Below, one piece after another: positions 45,020-54,687 of a stretch of 64,000 bases of DNA; the stretch's first letter is position 1; every line of letters begins with the position of its first letter. The stretch covers positions 3,596,001 through 3,660,000 of the forward strand of contig NZ_CP135435.1 of the NCBI RefSeq assembly GCF_032341175.1, read 5' to 3'. The notes below the pieces were generated by a model, which was not told the DNA's origin, did no database searches, and saw only the letters and a list, made by a program, of their open reading frames with translations. This stretch comes from Bacillus sp. DTU_2020_1000418_1_SI_GHA_SEK_038 (GTDB lineage: Bacteria; Bacillota; Bacilli; Bacillales; Cytobacillaceae). A program made the position numbers and the translations under genes.

Positions 45020-45343
45020 CTAAAACATTTGATACCCTTTTTTACGAAGAACTTTAATCGTAATGCCGGCAACAATGGCACCTGCCATCCCACTGCTCAA
45101 AATCAGTACATCCGCTGTGGCAAGCTGGGATAGTTCACTTCCCAGACTAGAAAACGATTCTTTAGCATTTTGAAAATACTCGATAAAACGCACCTTATCA
45201 ATTATTAGTATTGCAACAATTGGATAAATAATTGCCATGATCCATGACATTCTTAGCAGCATATTTAAAATAAATCCAATTCCAAAAAATAACACAAAGA
45301 ACAGCAGCATGGAAATTGGCAATACGAAAATAGTCATCTGCAT
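45020..45343 (-). CDS. yuiB: YuiB-like membrane protein
   Basis: A 107-residue protein with two N-terminal helices (about 4-28 and 34-48) and one near the C-terminus (about 78-97). The position next to yuiC and ndh (yumB) fits B. subtilis YuiB. The function is unknown. GGGAGG lies upstream of the ATG. Confidence 0.8.
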   Translation of the reverse strand: MQMTIFVLPISMLLFFVLFFGIGFILNMLLRMSWIMAIIYPIVAILIIDKVRFIEYFQNAKESFSSLGSELSQLATADVLILSSGMAGAIVAGITIKVLRKKGYQMF

Positions 45344-45436
45344 TGATTCCGTTCCTCCCTCAGCACATCAATAAATAGTTTACTGAATGTAGATTTGGGA
45401 GTCAATTATTATATTTAGTTAAATTGCCCTATTAGA

Positions 45437-45922
45437 TTATAAAAATAACCGATATGCTGTATAGCCAAACTGATCTCCAGGGTTCATTCCATCCATTAAT
45501 GGCTTTGCCGACGAATCCGAACGATTAGCTAAATATTTGAGTAGTATGGACGCATTTTCATCTTCAGCTAATTCTAGCGGATCGATAAACTGAACATCAT
45601 AAAGCTCTCCATCCTGCACTTGAATTGTCTGCTCAGGCAAGGCTTCAAGCACGAAAATTATCATATTATCGCTAATCTCATCTTTAATAACTCCCGTCCT
45701 TAGACCAATCATCCCTTTAACAGTGCACTTAATTCCCGTTTCCTCTTCTACTTCCCGAATGACTGCTTCATCAGCAGTTTCGCCTGGGTCCACAAAGCCA
45801 GCTGGCAAGGACCAGCTTCCCTTTAGCCCTCCATATTTCTTTTTGACTACAAGCCATTTACTATCTGGTGAAATGACAAGCCCGGAAACCGCCAGCCAAA
45901 CCTTTCCCCTTTTTTGGCTCAT
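45437..45922 (-). CDS. NUDIX hydrolase
   Basis: A 161-residue protein with the complete Nudix box GFVDPGETADEAVIREVEEETGI (about 43-65; Gly, Glu, Arg-Glu and Glu-Glu residues in place). It hydrolyses a nucleoside diphosphate derivative of unknown identity. ATG 45922 follows GGGGG by 7 nt, which is better than a TTG 6 bases further upstream. It lies downstream of ndh on the same strand but is separated by a terminator. Confidence 0.9.
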   Translation of the reverse strand: MSQKRGKVWLAVSGLVISPDSKWLVVKKKYGGLKGSWSLPAGFVDPGETADEAVIREVEEETGIKCTVKGMIGLRTGVIKDEISDNMIIFVLEALPEQTIQVQDGELYDVQFIDPLELAEDENASILLKYLANRSDSSAKPLMDGMNPGDQFGYTAYRLFL

Positions 45923-46024
45923 ATTCAATCCCCCTTTTTGATTCTAAATTGATAGTACCATAAATTTTTTTGATTATATGCACGTTAAATCTTTTTATTT
46001 GCAGGTTTACTTTTATAAAAAAAT

Positions 46025-46057
46025 AAAAAGCCTAAGAAATGTTTCCTCAGGCTTTTT
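46025..46057 (-). terminator. Terminator of ndh
   Basis: AAAAAGCCT and AGGCTTTTT, a 9-bp stem flanked by A and T runs. Confidence 0.85.
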
Positions 46058-46069
46058 ATTTTATCGATT

Positions 46070-47287
46070 TTATAATAGATTAAATTTTCCTTTTTTCATT
46101 ACTAGTGATGGGCCGCCAATCATATATAGGGCACGGTTGTCGACCATTTTCTTCATAAATGAAGCTTTCGCCCCAAACATTTTCTTCCCGAACGCAACAC
46201 CAATTGCATCGTCTTCCCCTAGTGAACATACAGTTCCTTTAATGTCTGGCTTGAACGATTCAAGCTCGGTTTTATTGCGAATAAGAGCTGTAATGTTTCT
46301 AGCACAAACCTCTCCCTGCTGCATGGCAATTTGTGCAGTTGGAGGGTAAGGACGGTTAATTTCTTCGTTAATGATAAGGGAGCAATCCCCAATAATGAAT
46401 ACATTTTCATGACCAGGTGCTCTTAAATCTGGCTGGACTTTTACACGGCCTCGCATAGCCTCAAAGCCTGATTTCTCAATTAAAGAGTTTCCGCGAACAC
46501 CCGCTGCCCAGATCACCGTACCTGCTTTAATTTCTTCTAACTCATCCTCGCCTTTGCTTACGAATATTCCTTCAGGTGTACATTCCTTAATCGCTGTGCC
46601 AATGCGGAATTCTACGCCCTTTTTCTCCAAATGTGCCACAGCATACTCCACTAGCTCTGGGTCAAACCCAGGCAGAACCATTGGTGCTGCTTCAACACAG
46701 ATGACCTTTACCTTCTGAAAATTAACGTCATACTCACTGCAAAGCTCCGGAAGGCGGTTTCCTAATTCACCAAGAAATTCGATTCCAGTGAAGCCAGCTC
46801 CCCCAACAACAATCGTTAGACGCTCATCCTTCTTCTCAGCTTCCGTATTATAAGTAGCAAATTGATATTCGATATGCTCACGGATTTGTCGTGCCGAGTT
46901 CACGTTCACAATTGAAAAGGCATACTCTTTCAAGCCCTTTATGCCAAATGTTTCAGATTCACCGCCAAGAGCAACGACTAAATAATCATAATCAATCTCG
47001 CCATTTGCAAGAATGACCTTTTTCTCTTCCGTTTTCACTTCCACTGCGGTATCTATAATAAAATCAACTTTGTTTTGATCAATAACCGTTTTAATATCAT
47101 ATCTCACTCGATCATGGTGAAGAGTACCTGCAGATGCCTCGTGCAGCCACGTTGTTTCATAATGATAATCATTTTTGTTAACTAAAACGATATCAGCTTC
47201 ATTGACTCCTATTGCCTTTTGCAACCGAGTCGCAGTCATTAAACCACCATAACCTGCACCTAATATAACAATCTTTTGCTTTCTCAA
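46070..47287 (-). CDS. ndh: Type II NADH dehydrogenase (NDH-2)
   Basis: A 405-residue FAD enzyme that passes electrons from NADH to menaquinone at the membrane without proton pumping. The FAD fold [17 protein letters not shown] is at about 5-21, and the NADH fold [16 protein letters not shown] at about 160-175. The second FAD motif IIGDCSLI is at about 302-309, and the C-terminal amphipathic membrane-anchor region is typical of NDH-2. It starts at TTG 47287 behind AAAGGTGG. A Rex-type site upstream suggests NADH-responsive control. It corresponds to yumB by context. Confidence 0.93.
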   Translation of the reverse strand: MRKQKIVILGAGYGGLMTATRLQKAIGVNEADIVLVNKNDYHYETTWLHEASAGTLHHDRVRYDIKTVIDQNKVDFIIDTAVEVKTEEKKVILANGEIDYDYLVVALGGESETFGIKGLKEYAFSIVNVNSARQIREHIEYQFATYNTEAEKKDERLTIVVGGAGFTGIEFLGELGNRLPELCSEYDVNFQKVKVICVEAAPMVLPGFDPELVEYAVAHLEKKGVEFRIGTAIKECTPEGIFVSKGEDELEEIKAGTVIWAAGVRGNSLIEKSGFEAMRGRVKVQPDLRAPGHENVFIIGDCSLIINEEINRPYPPTAQIAMQQGEVCARNITALIRNKTELESFKPDIKGTVCSLGEDDAIGVAFGKKMFGAKASFMKKMVDNRALYMIGGPSLVMKKGKFNLL

Positions 47288-47369
47288 TGTATATCTTCCA
47301 CCTTTTAGAAAATTTTATTTATTATTATCTGTTTTCAATTACTCTTAATACATTAAGAATATCAAGAGT

Positions 47370-47387
47370 TTGTGATGTAATTCACTA
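47370..47387. promoter_or_regulatory. Rex-type operator upstream of ndh
   Basis: TTGTGATGTAATTCACTA differs at two positions from the Rex consensus TTGTGAA-N4-TTCACAA. It lies 83 bp upstream of the ndh start, just after a TTGACA on the minus strand (47396-47391), so it would overlap the promoter. The remaining 47388-47651 stretch is AT-rich up to the yumC ribosome site. Confidence 0.6.
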
Positions 47388-47651
47388 AAGATGTCAAAAA
47401 AAATTAAGAAATTTGTCACAAAAAATTAACATTCTATCTACCATCATATTATTCGTTTTTTATTTGGATTTCAAGCCTAAAAACGGCAGGGGGAAATATT
47501 CGGAAAATTCAGTTCATAATTAACAAAATGTATTGTGATAATGGTAAAATATTTGTTTATTCATAATATTTTTAACAAGGAAGTGAGCTTTGTAATATAA
47601 TATGTTATTATATACTGTGAAATTGCACTATTATAGATGGGGGGAGATAAA

Positions 47652-48647
47652 GTGAAAGAAGATAAAAAAGTGTATGATATAACGATTATTGGCGGAGGTC
47701 CTGCTGGTTTATTTACTGCTTTCTATGGCGGAATGAGACAGGCTTCTGTTAAAATTATAGAAAGCTTGCCACAGCTTGGCGGCCAATTATCAGCCCTATA
47801 TCCAGAGAAGTACATATATGATGTAGCAGGATTTCCTAAAGTTCGCGCCCAAGAATTAATTAATAATTTGAAAGAGCAAATGGCCAAATTCGAACCGGCA
47901 ACAGCACTTGAACAATCTGTAGAGAAGCTTGAGAAGCAGGAAGACGGAATTTTTAAGCTAACAACGAATAAAGAAATTCATTATACTAAAACAGTAATTA
48001 TTACGGCAGGAAACGGTGCCTTCCAACCGCGACGCCTGGAATTAGAAAGTGCTGCACAATATGAAGGGAAAAACCTTCACTATTTTATTGATGACCTAAA
48101 GCAATTTGCTGGTCAAAAGGTTGTTGTATTTGGCGGAGGGGACTCTGCAGTTGACTGGGCGCTTATGCTAGAGCCGATTGCTGAAAAGGTAACCATCGTT
48201 CACCGTCGGGATAAATTCCGTGCCCATGAGCATAGCGTTGAAAATCTTCATAATTCTAAAGTTGATATAAAAACACCATTTGTCCCAGCAGAATTAATCG
48301 GAGATGACAAGGGTATTAAGCAAGTTGTGCTAGAAGGTGTTAATGATAAGTCAAAAGAAACGATTGATGTAGACGCGGTCATCTGTAACTACGGTTTTGT
48401 TTCTTCCCTTGGTCCAATTAAAGAATGGGGCCTTGACATTGAAAAGAACTCCATCGTTGTCAATTCCAAAATGGAAACAAATATTCCAGGCATTTATGCA
48501 GCAGGAGATATTTGCACATATGAGGGGAAAGTAAAGCTAATCGCATGCGGCTTTGGTGAAGCACCAACAGCGGTCAACAATGCAAAGGCATATATTGATC
48601 CAAAAGCAAAAATCCAGCCAATGCATAGCAGCTCCATGTTTGATTAA
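47652..48647 (+). CDS. yumC: Ferredoxin/flavodoxin-NADP+ reductase, YumC type
   Basis: A 331-residue thioredoxin-reductase-like FNR that reduces ferredoxin or flavodoxin with NADPH. FAD motif [21 protein letters not shown] is at about 11-30 and the NADP fold [17 protein letters not shown] at about 158-174. The C-terminal AAGDICTY motif is also present. No CxxC redox pair is present, which separates it from thioredoxin reductase. GTG 47652 follows GGGGGGAG; an ATG at 47637 is part of the ribosome site region. Confidence 0.93.
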   Translation: MKEDKKVYDITIIGGGPAGLFTAFYGGMRQASVKIIESLPQLGGQLSALYPEKYIYDVAGFPKVRAQELINNLKEQMAKFEPATALEQSVEKLEKQEDGIFKLTTNKEIHYTKTVIITAGNGAFQPRRLELESAAQYEGKNLHYFIDDLKQFAGQKVVVFGGGDSAVDWALMLEPIAEKVTIVHRRDKFRAHEHSVENLHNSKVDIKTPFVPAELIGDDKGIKQVVLEGVNDKSKETIDVDAVICNYGFVSSLGPIKEWGLDIEKNSIVVNSKMETNIPGIYAAGDICTYEGKVKLIACGFGEAPTAVNNAKAYIDPKAKIQPMHSSSMFD

Positions 48648-48653
48648 ATCATA

Positions 48654-48699
48654 CAAGGGTGCTTATAAGGCAAGGGTGCTTATAAGGCACCCTATTTTA
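48654..48699 (+). terminator. Terminator after yumC with a tandem 17-bp duplication
   Basis: CAAGGGTGCTTATAAGG occurs twice in a row (48654-48670, 48671-48687). The second copy forms AGGGTGC / GCACCCT (48673-48679/48687-48693), followed by TATTTTATT. It may serve both yumC and the convergent erpA-like gene. Confidence 0.85.
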
Positions 48700-49062
48700 T
48701 TAACATTCCTCTGGCGTACCAGCTGCTGTTGCCGTACGGAATGATGACCCGCACCCGCATGATGCAATCGCATTCGGGTTATCAATCGTGAACCCGCCAC
48801 CCATCATCGATTGCTTATAATCAATTTTCGTTCCATTCAGGATCGGTGCGTCCTCTTTGCTAACAACAATCTTGATCCCATGCTGCTCAAATTGGCTATC
48901 ATTTTCTTCTACTTCATGGGCAAAACCCATTCCATAAGATAATCCGCTGCATCCCCCGCCTTTTACAGAAACCCTTAATAAGGCATTTTCCTCTTCATTA
49001 GCCTTCATCATTTCCTTAATTTGCGAAGCAGCAGCATCTGTCAAAATAACAACATCACTCAT
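48700..49062 (-). CDS. erpA: A-type Fe-S carrier (ErpA/IscA-like, YutM)
   Basis: A 120-residue HesB/IscA-family protein that carries Fe-S clusters to target proteins. The three conserved cysteines are in KGGGCSGLSYGM (about 34) and CGCGSSF (about 101-107). The GGGFTIDNPNA segment before the last motif is typical. It is part of the Suf-linked set with yutI and yuzD nearby. AAGGAAG precedes the ATG. Confidence 0.92.
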   Translation of the reverse strand: MSDVVILTDAAASQIKEMMKANEEENALLRVSVKGGGCSGLSYGMGFAHEVEENDSQFEQHGIKIVVSKEDAPILNGTKIDYKQSMMGGGFTIDNPNAIASCGCGSSFRTATAAGTPEEC

Positions 49063-49329
49063 TTATCTTCACTTCCTTAATTCATTTATTGTTGAAATCT
49101 TATTTTAAACTTTTTCACGGTATAAACTATGAAAACTCCCTCTTTCTATAATAGTATATACACTACAGTTCGTGACCTCAACTAATCAGTTTTATTCAAA
49201 TTTCATTTCAATTGATGTACCAAGGTTAGATGAATTAGTGCTTTTATCATGCAACGGAGGATATTTTTAGTTATAATGGTATATATATCTTGCAGCACAC
49301 CTAATTCATTTTTCCTAGGAGCGATCATG

Positions 49330-50028
49330 ATGACTGAAATTGAACCCATCTTCGACAAAAAGTGCGAATGTAGAATGTGCAAAAAATCGTTTACTAGTAA
49401 AAAGCTGCGTTCCAGGTTTACAAAGGTAAAGGACTATGATACTGATTTCTGCCCTAATTATACCTCTGAGGAAGCAAATCCGATTCTTTATCACGTTGAG
49501 GTATGCCCTCATTGCGGATATTCTTCAACAAGCGATTTTTCTCCTTATTTTCCACCCGGAACCATTGAAGTCATACAAGCTAAGGTCTGCGACCAATGGA
49601 ATCCCCATGATCTTGGACAGAAGCGAAAATTAGGAGATGCTATCAAAACATATAAATTAGCCGTCTATTGCGGCTTGCTGAAAAAAGAGAAGTATATCAC
49701 TATTGCTGGCATGTACATGAGGTTAGCGTGGATTTATCGGAGCCTGCAGAATGAGGAACAGGAGCAAAGATTTTTGAAGCTGGCTTCAAAAACATATGTA
49801 GACTCTTATATGGCAGATGATTTTAGAGGAACACAAGTATCTGAAGTTAAGCTTATGTATTTAATAGGCGAGCTTTCTAGACGCACCCATCAAAATGATC
49901 AGGCTGTTAAATTCTTTTCCAAGGTGATTGAGCAGCAAAACCGGTCCATCGAATCGGGTATTATCGAAATGGCTAGAGAAAGATGGTATGAAATGCGTGA
50001 CAGCCAGAAGACAGCGAACCAAGCATAA
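49330..50028 (+). CDS. DUF2225 protein with zinc-ribbon and TPR-like region
   Basis: About 232 residues. The N-terminus has two CxxC pairs (CECRMCKKSF about 12-21, and CPHCGYSS about 62-69), which probably bind zinc. The C-terminal two-thirds are helical and TPR-like (AIKTYKLAVYCGLL, GMYMRLAWIYRSL, DQAVKFFSKVI). It matches the DUF2225 family of Firmicutes; the function is unknown. Of several in-frame starts, ATG 49327 or 49330 follows AGGAG with 5 or 8 nt; the latter is preferred. Confidence 0.82.
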   Translation: MTEIEPIFDKKCECRMCKKSFTSKKLRSRFTKVKDYDTDFCPNYTSEEANPILYHVEVCPHCGYSSTSDFSPYFPPGTIEVIQAKVCDQWNPHDLGQKRKLGDAIKTYKLAVYCGLLKKEKYITIAGMYMRLAWIYRSLQNEEQEQRFLKLASKTYVDSYMADDFRGTQVSEVKLMYLIGELSRRTHQNDQAVKFFSKVIEQQNRSIESGIIEMARERWYEMRDSQKTANQA

Positions 50029-50033
50029 AAAAA

Positions 50034-50099
50034 GGGGGATAAGAAGAAATGCCAACCTTTTCATGACATAATGAAAAGGCAAAATCTTCTTTTCTCCCT
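50034..50099. terminator. Long hairpin between the DUF2225 gene and yuzB
   Basis: An inner CCTTTTCAT / ATGAAAAGG stem (50056-50064/50071-50079) sits inside imperfect arms ending in AGGGGGATAAGAAGA and TCTTCTTTTCTCCC. It lies between convergent genes. Confidence 0.75.
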
Positions 50100-50113
50100 A
50101 TTTGTTTAATATA

Positions 50114-50353
50114 TTAAAACATTGGATTTCCCTCTAAATATTGATAGATATTTTGAACTAGCTCATCAGGAGTCTCTCCTGTAACGACCTCGCCATTTAC
50201 GAGAGCAAATAAAGTAGATGCACATTTCCCGCAGTAGCCTAAACATCCATATTCAATAACATCAAGGTCATAATCCTTCTCTAGTATTTCCAGCGCCTTT
50301 TGAGATCCACTTGCTAAATTGCTGACACAAAACTCAATGATGGGCTTTATCAC
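50114..50353 (-). CDS. yuzB: YuzB-like DUF1450 protein
   Basis: A 79-residue thioredoxin-like fold protein with Cys pairs: [10 protein letters not shown] near the start and [22 protein letters not shown] (about 34-54, giving CLGYCGKC). The family may bind a metal or Fe-S cluster. GTG 50353 is chosen because it lies 6 nt after GAGGTG and gives the length of B. subtilis YuzB; the GTG at 50362 is inside that ribosome site. Confidence 0.88.
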   Translation of the reverse strand: MIKPIIEFCVSNLASGSQKALEILEKDYDLDVIEYGCLGYCGKCASTLFALVNGEVVTGETPDELVQNIYQYLEGNPMF

Positions 50354-50648
50354 TACGATCACCTCAGTCTGAAGCTATCAATTCGAATACTTCTTTTTAA
50401 TCATGAACCCTTTTCCATGCTACCTTTTTTCATCGATTTCTGCAATATTTTCACTTTAATAATGGTTAACCGCCATCTGCTCACATATTCTAGAATGTTT
50501 TTGTCCCGAATAAAATCCGTTCCCATGTATGTATAGGGCTAGAAATCAATAGTATTGCTGATATAGCCTTTAATAAAGAAGGAACAATATAAAGATTTTC
50601 ATCAATACATCATATGGCTATTATTGTCAAGCTACAATGTTATTAAGG

Positions 50649-50677
50649 TTGTGATTTTATGACATTTTAGATATACT
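50649..50677 (+). promoter_or_regulatory. Candidate sigma-A promoter of yutJ
   Basis: TTGTGA, 17-bp spacer, TATACT; transcription would start about 70 bp before the yutJ ATG. The rest of the 400-bp gap (50354-50754) is AT-rich and shows no other supported feature. Confidence 0.55.
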
Positions 50678-50754
50678 TTCTATGGGATAAGCGATTTATA
50701 TATACTATTTCAGCACAGTTTTTTTTACAGAGCGGACATAAAAGGGGATACAAT

Positions 50755-51822
50755 ATGAAAAAACTTGTAATACTTGGCGGTGGCTATGGGGGAATGAGGG
50801 CACTTGAACGTCTTCTTCCTAATCAGCTGCCAGATGATGTTTCCATTACTTTAATCGATCGGGTTCCTTATCATTGTTTAAAAACAGAGTATTACGCATT
50901 AGCAGCTGGGACCATCTCTGATCAACAAGTACGGGTGGCCTATCCCGAGCACCCAAGACTCGAAATAAAATTTGGCGAAATCACCGGCATTGATCTTGAA
51001 AACAAAAAGGTTACCTTGCTTGACAACACATCGGTTCGTTATGATGATTTAATTATCGGTTTAGGCTGTGAAGATAAATATCATAATGTACCTGGTGCAA
51101 ATGAATTCACACTAAGTATTCAAACCATTGAAAAGTCTCGTGCAACATACCAAGCTTTAAATAACTTATCTCCAGGGTCCGTTGTTGGTATTGTCGGTGC
51201 TGGATTAAGCGGGGTTGAGATTGCATCAGAACTTTACGAAAGCCGTCCGGATTTAAACATTAAATTATTTGATAGAGGGAATCATATCCTTTCTGCCTTC
51301 CCTGAAAGATTAAGCATGTATGTTGAAAACTGGTTTAACAGCAATGGGATAGAAATTATTAGTCATTCAAATATTACCCGTGTAGAAGAAAATGTTCTTT
51401 TTAATCATGATGAGCCGATTCCATGTAATGCAATCGTTTGGACCGCTGGCATTCAGCCTAATAAGATCGTTCGTGATATGGATGTGGAAAAAGATCCACA
51501 AGGGCGGGTTGTGCTTACTAAGTATCATAACCTCCCCTCAGATGAACATGTGTATGTTGTTGGGGACTGTGCAAGCCTTCCACATGCACCAAGCGCCCAG
51601 CTGGCTGAAGGACAGGCTGAGCAAATTGTTCAAGTCCTATTGAAACGATGGAAAAGTGAAGAACTTCCAGAATCACTGCCAACGATAAAGCTAAAAGGGG
51701 TACTTGGCTCCCTTGGCAGTAAGCACGGATTCGGAGTCGTAGCCGATCGAGCCATTACAGGCCGAGTAGCAAGACTTCTGAAATCAGGAATTCTTTGGAT
51801 GTATAAATTTCACCGGGGATAA
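50755..51822 (+). CDS. yutJ: NADH dehydrogenase-like flavoprotein YutJ
   Basis: A 355-residue two-dinucleotide-binding flavoprotein related to NDH-2. FAD motif VILGGGYGGMRALERL is at about 4-19, the NAD(P) fold VGIVGAGLSGVEIASELYE at about 144-162, and VVGDCASLPHAPSAQLAEGQAEQI at about 263-286. It is shorter than classical NDH-2 at the C-terminus, so membrane attachment and quinone use are not certain. It has AAAGGGG before the ATG and is monocistronic. Confidence 0.88.
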   Translation: MKKLVILGGGYGGMRALERLLPNQLPDDVSITLIDRVPYHCLKTEYYALAAGTISDQQVRVAYPEHPRLEIKFGEITGIDLENKKVTLLDNTSVRYDDLIIGLGCEDKYHNVPGANEFTLSIQTIEKSRATYQALNNLSPGSVVGIVGAGLSGVEIASELYESRPDLNIKLFDRGNHILSAFPERLSMYVENWFNSNGIEIISHSNITRVEENVLFNHDEPIPCNAIVWTAGIQPNKIVRDMDVEKDPQGRVVLTKYHNLPSDEHVYVVGDCASLPHAPSAQLAEGQAEQIVQVLLKRWKSEELPESLPTIKLKGVLGSLGSKHGFGVVADRAITGRVARLLKSGILWMYKFHRG

Positions 51823-51902
51823 GACCATAGAATCACATTCGGGATATCTTGTATAATTGATACTTTTTTTAAAAAAAAAGGTGGATACGCCTTGAAAAAA
51901 AT

Positions 51903-51933
51903 GAGCATCTCCCTCGGGAAATGCTCTTTTTTT
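51903..51933. terminator. Bidirectional terminator between yutJ and yuzD
   Basis: GAGCAT (51903-51908) and ATGCTC (51921-51926) with an inner TCCC/GGGA pairing; TTTTTTT follows on the plus strand and ATTTTTTT on the minus strand. Confidence 0.85.
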
Positions 51934-52257
51934 CTACTCTGCTTTATATCCGTGTTTTTCCATTACTGAATAAATGGTTTTTAGCTTTGGATTGCCTTCC
52001 CCAACTACCTCATCTTCAATTAGGACGACCGGGTAAAACATATCCTCTTCAATTACCCTTTGAGCAAATTCCTGTTTCTCAGCTTCTTCAGGTGGATTGT
52101 GGATGTCCACATACGTAATTTTGAAAGGCTGGTCTGGATACTTTCGGCTTAGCGCAGCTTGAAGCCACTCATATGTTTCCTTTGAGGAAGGAAGGTTTAC
52201 ACAGCTTGGACATAATACCTCTGCTCCATAAACAGTTAATTCCACTTCTCTTTGCAT
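51934..52257 (-). CDS. yuzD: YuzD-like DUF1462 protein
   Basis: A 107-residue thioredoxin-fold protein with CPSC at about 16-19 (AEVLCPSCVNLPSS), a possible redox or metal motif, followed by KYPDQPFKITYVDIHNPPEE and a cis-Pro loop region YPVVLIEDEVVGEGNP. It corresponds to YuzD beside yutI in B. subtilis, which suggests a link to Fe-S cluster assembly. The precise function is unknown. Confidence 0.88.
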   Translation of the reverse strand: MQREVELTVYGAEVLCPSCVNLPSSKETYEWLQAALSRKYPDQPFKITYVDIHNPPEEAEKQEFAQRVIEEDMFYPVVLIEDEVVGEGNPKLKTIYSVMEKHGYKAE

Positions 52258-52413
52258 TCCCTTTTCCCCCTTTAAATGAATCTTATATTCATTTTACATG
52301 ATAATGACGTTAGAAACCTTACTAAATTTCGATTTGAGCGGAAATCCATTTCTTTAAATAGATTTTTCAACTCATAATGATTATAATAAATATAAAGAAA
52401 GGAGTAGATTTAA

Positions 52414-52653
52414 ATGGCTGAACAAACAACAATGATTGAGCAAGTTCAAGAAGTATTAGATAAATTGCGTCCATTCCTTCTACGCGATGGAGGAGACTGC
52501 GAACTAGTTGATGTAGAGGATGGAATCGTAAAGCTGCGCTTACTGGGCGCATGCGGTACTTGCCCAAGTTCAACGATCACACTAAAAGCAGGTATCGAAC
52601 GTGCATTATTAGAAGAAGTACCTGGTGTTGTAGAGGTTGAACAAGTATTCTGA
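52414..52653 (+). CDS. yutI: NifU-like C-terminal domain scaffold protein (YutI)
   Basis: A 79-residue Nfu-type protein that can hold and transfer an Fe-S cluster. It is almost entirely the NifU C-terminal domain: [22 protein letters not shown] and [22 protein letters not shown] with the cluster-binding CxxC (CGTC, about 52-55). AAAGGAG precedes the ATG. It is divergent from yuzD. Confidence 0.93.
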   Translation: MAEQTTMIEQVQEVLDKLRPFLLRDGGDCELVDVEDGIVKLRLLGACGTCPSSTITLKAGIERALLEEVPGVVEVEQVF

Positions 52654-52666
52654 TGCTTGATATGGT

Positions 52667-52698
52667 AAAAGCGATGTCTCGTCTGACATCGCTTTTTT
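52667..52698. terminator. Bidirectional terminator between yutI and thrB
   Basis: AAAAGCGATGTC and GACATCGCTTTT around a 6-nt loop, with T and A runs. Confidence 0.92.
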
Positions 52699-52699
52699 A

Positions 52700-53626
52700 T
52701 TATTTACATAGAAGACCGTTTCGTGATTCAGTATAGACCTGACTGCCGACCTGATCAATTTTCAAGCTGCGGCAATCCATTTCTGGAAACAGCTTAGATA
52801 ATCCTTCTGCAACAGCTTTCCCTTTGCCTTCCTCCGCCAAACATAGCACGGTTGGACCCGCACCACTCAAAGCTACCCCAAAAGCGCCAAGTTCAATTGC
52901 ATTTTCCTCAATAATGGCCATATGAGGAACTAGCTCTTTCCGGTAAGGATGATGATATAAATCTGCCTTCATCATTTTTCCAGCAAGCTCAAAATTGCTG
53001 CTGAATAGAGCTGCAATGAGAACATTCCCGATGGCCCCTGCTTGTACCGCTTCACTATAGGAAAGGCTGCTAGGCAAAACGCCCCGGGACTCCTTCGTTA
53101 AAAGCTCATCTTTAGGAACAACGGCAATTACATCAAGTGCTAAATGATTAAAGACTTCAGCACTTACATCTTCTCCTCTTTGACAGCCGACTACTAATCC
53201 CCCTAAAAGGGAGGCGCCGACATTATCAGGATGACCTTCGATTCGAGAAGCCAATTCCAATTTCTCCTGCTCTGATAAATGAAGATTGCAGAGGGCATCC
53301 GCTAATTCAATTCCAGCGACAATAGCTGCAGCACTAGAGCCTAAACCTCTTGCGAGAGGAATATCGCTGCTTACGCTAATTTTACAGCTAGGCAGCTTTT
53401 GATTATATGTTTCTGCTGTCTTCATAGCAATTTGAATTATATAATTTGTTTCATCATTTGGAAATACATTCAAGTGCTCAGATAAAGGGACAACCTCCCA
53501 ATGATCTGCTCCTTCAACCTCAAGAGTTAAATATACATTTAGTGCAAGCCCAATTGAATCAAATCCAGGTCCTAAGTTTGCGGAGCTTCCCGGGACTTTA
53601 ATGATGAGCATTTCCCCTTCGCTCAT
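52700..53626 (-). CDS. thrB: Homoserine kinase
   Basis: A GHMP kinase that phosphorylates L-homoserine with ATP. The 308-residue protein has the ATP-binding loop [16 protein letters not shown] (about 89-104), the substrate motif [16 protein letters not shown] (about 14-29) and [17 protein letters not shown] (about 253-269). It overlaps thrC by 4 bp (ATGA) and is the last gene of hom-thrC-thrB. Confidence 0.96.
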   Translation of the reverse strand: MSEGEMLIIKVPGSSANLGPGFDSIGLALNVYLTLEVEGADHWEVVPLSEHLNVFPNDETNYIIQIAMKTAETYNQKLPSCKISVSSDIPLARGLGSSAAAIVAGIELADALCNLHLSEQEKLELASRIEGHPDNVGASLLGGLVVGCQRGEDVSAEVFNHLALDVIAVVPKDELLTKESRGVLPSSLSYSEAVQAGAIGNVLIAALFSSNFELAGKMMKADLYHHPYRKELVPHMAIIEENAIELGAFGVALSGAGPTVLCLAEEGKGKAVAEGLSKLFPEMDCRSLKIDQVGSQVYTESRNGLLCK

Positions 53627-54687
53627 ACATGGACAACTCCCTTAATATGTTCAGCCACCGCAACCTCATCATTTGGAAGCACAATAGGCTTAATAGGGCT
53701 GCATTCGATCGCCACATTCGGATCCTTCAGGCCATTTCCTGTAAGAATGGCAACCACTCTAGAATGCTGCGGAATTTCTCCATTTCGCAGCTGTTTATAA
53801 ATACCCGCTAATGAGGCACATGATGCCGGCTCAGCAAAAATTCCTTCAGTAGAAGCAAGCTTTCTATACATATAGAGAATTTCTTCATCACTTACTTCAT
53901 CAATCTTTCCATTGGATTCTTCTAAAGCTGCATTAGCTAAGCTCCAGCTTGCAGGATTGCCGATTCGAATTGCAGTCGCAATGGTTTCAGGATCTTCAAA
54001 TACTTTATTATGAACGATCGCAGCTGCACCTTCTGCTTCAAATCCATGCATTTTTGGCAGCCCTGTTTGCTTCGCTTCATTGTATTCCTTAAAGCCCTTC
54101 CAGTACGCACTAATGTTGCCTGCATTTCCGACAGGAAGTGCAAGAATATCCGGTGCTTTGCCGCCAAGCTGATCACAAATTTCAAAGGCGCCTGTTTTCT
54201 GGCCTTCAAGGCGGTATGGGTTCACAGAGTTTACGAGAGTAATAGGCTCTGTTTCACTGATTTTTCTAACCATCGCCAATGCTTGGTCGAAGTTTCCTTC
54301 AATTGAGATAATCTCTGCACCATACATAACAGCCTGCGCTAGCTTGCCCATCGCAATTTTCCCCTCTGGAATAACAACAATGCAACGAAGCCCAGCTCGT
54401 GCCGCATATGCTGCTGCAGCTGCCGATGTATTCCCTGTGGAAGCACAAATGACGGTTTCACTCCCCTCTTCCTTCGCTTTTGCTACAGCCATAACCATCC
54501 CACGGTCTTTAAAGGAACCAGTCGGATTTGTGCCTTCTGTTTTCACATATAGGTCAATTCCCCATTCATCAGAAAGCTTATCAAGTCTAATTAATGGTGT
54601 ATTACCTTCATTCAATGTTAGTAGTGGTGTGTTTTCGTTAATTGGCAAATACTCTTTATATGCTTTTAGTAATCCTTCCCATCTCAT
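53623..54687 (-). CDS. thrC: Threonine synthase
   Basis: A PLP enzyme (fold type II) that converts O-phosphohomoserine to threonine. The 354-residue protein has the PLP lysine in [12 protein letters not shown] (about 53-64), GNAGN in the phosphate-binding loop, and [18 protein letters not shown] at about 83-100. Its start overlaps the hom stop by 4 bp. Confidence 0.96.
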   Translation of the reverse strand: MRWEGLLKAYKEYLPINENTPLLTLNEGNTPLIRLDKLSDEWGIDLYVKTEGTNPTGSFKDRGMVMAVAKAKEEGSETVICASTGNTSAAAAAYAARAGLRCIVVIPEGKIAMGKLAQAVMYGAEIISIEGNFDQALAMVRKISETEPITLVNSVNPYRLEGQKTGAFEICDQLGGKAPDILALPVGNAGNISAYWKGFKEYNEAKQTGLPKMHGFEAEGAAAIVHNKVFEDPETIATAIRIGNPASWSLANAALEESNGKIDEVSDEEILYMYRKLASTEGIFAEPASCASLAGIYKQLRNGEIPQHSRVVAILTGNGLKDPNVAIECSPIKPIVLPNDEVAVAEHIKGVVHV

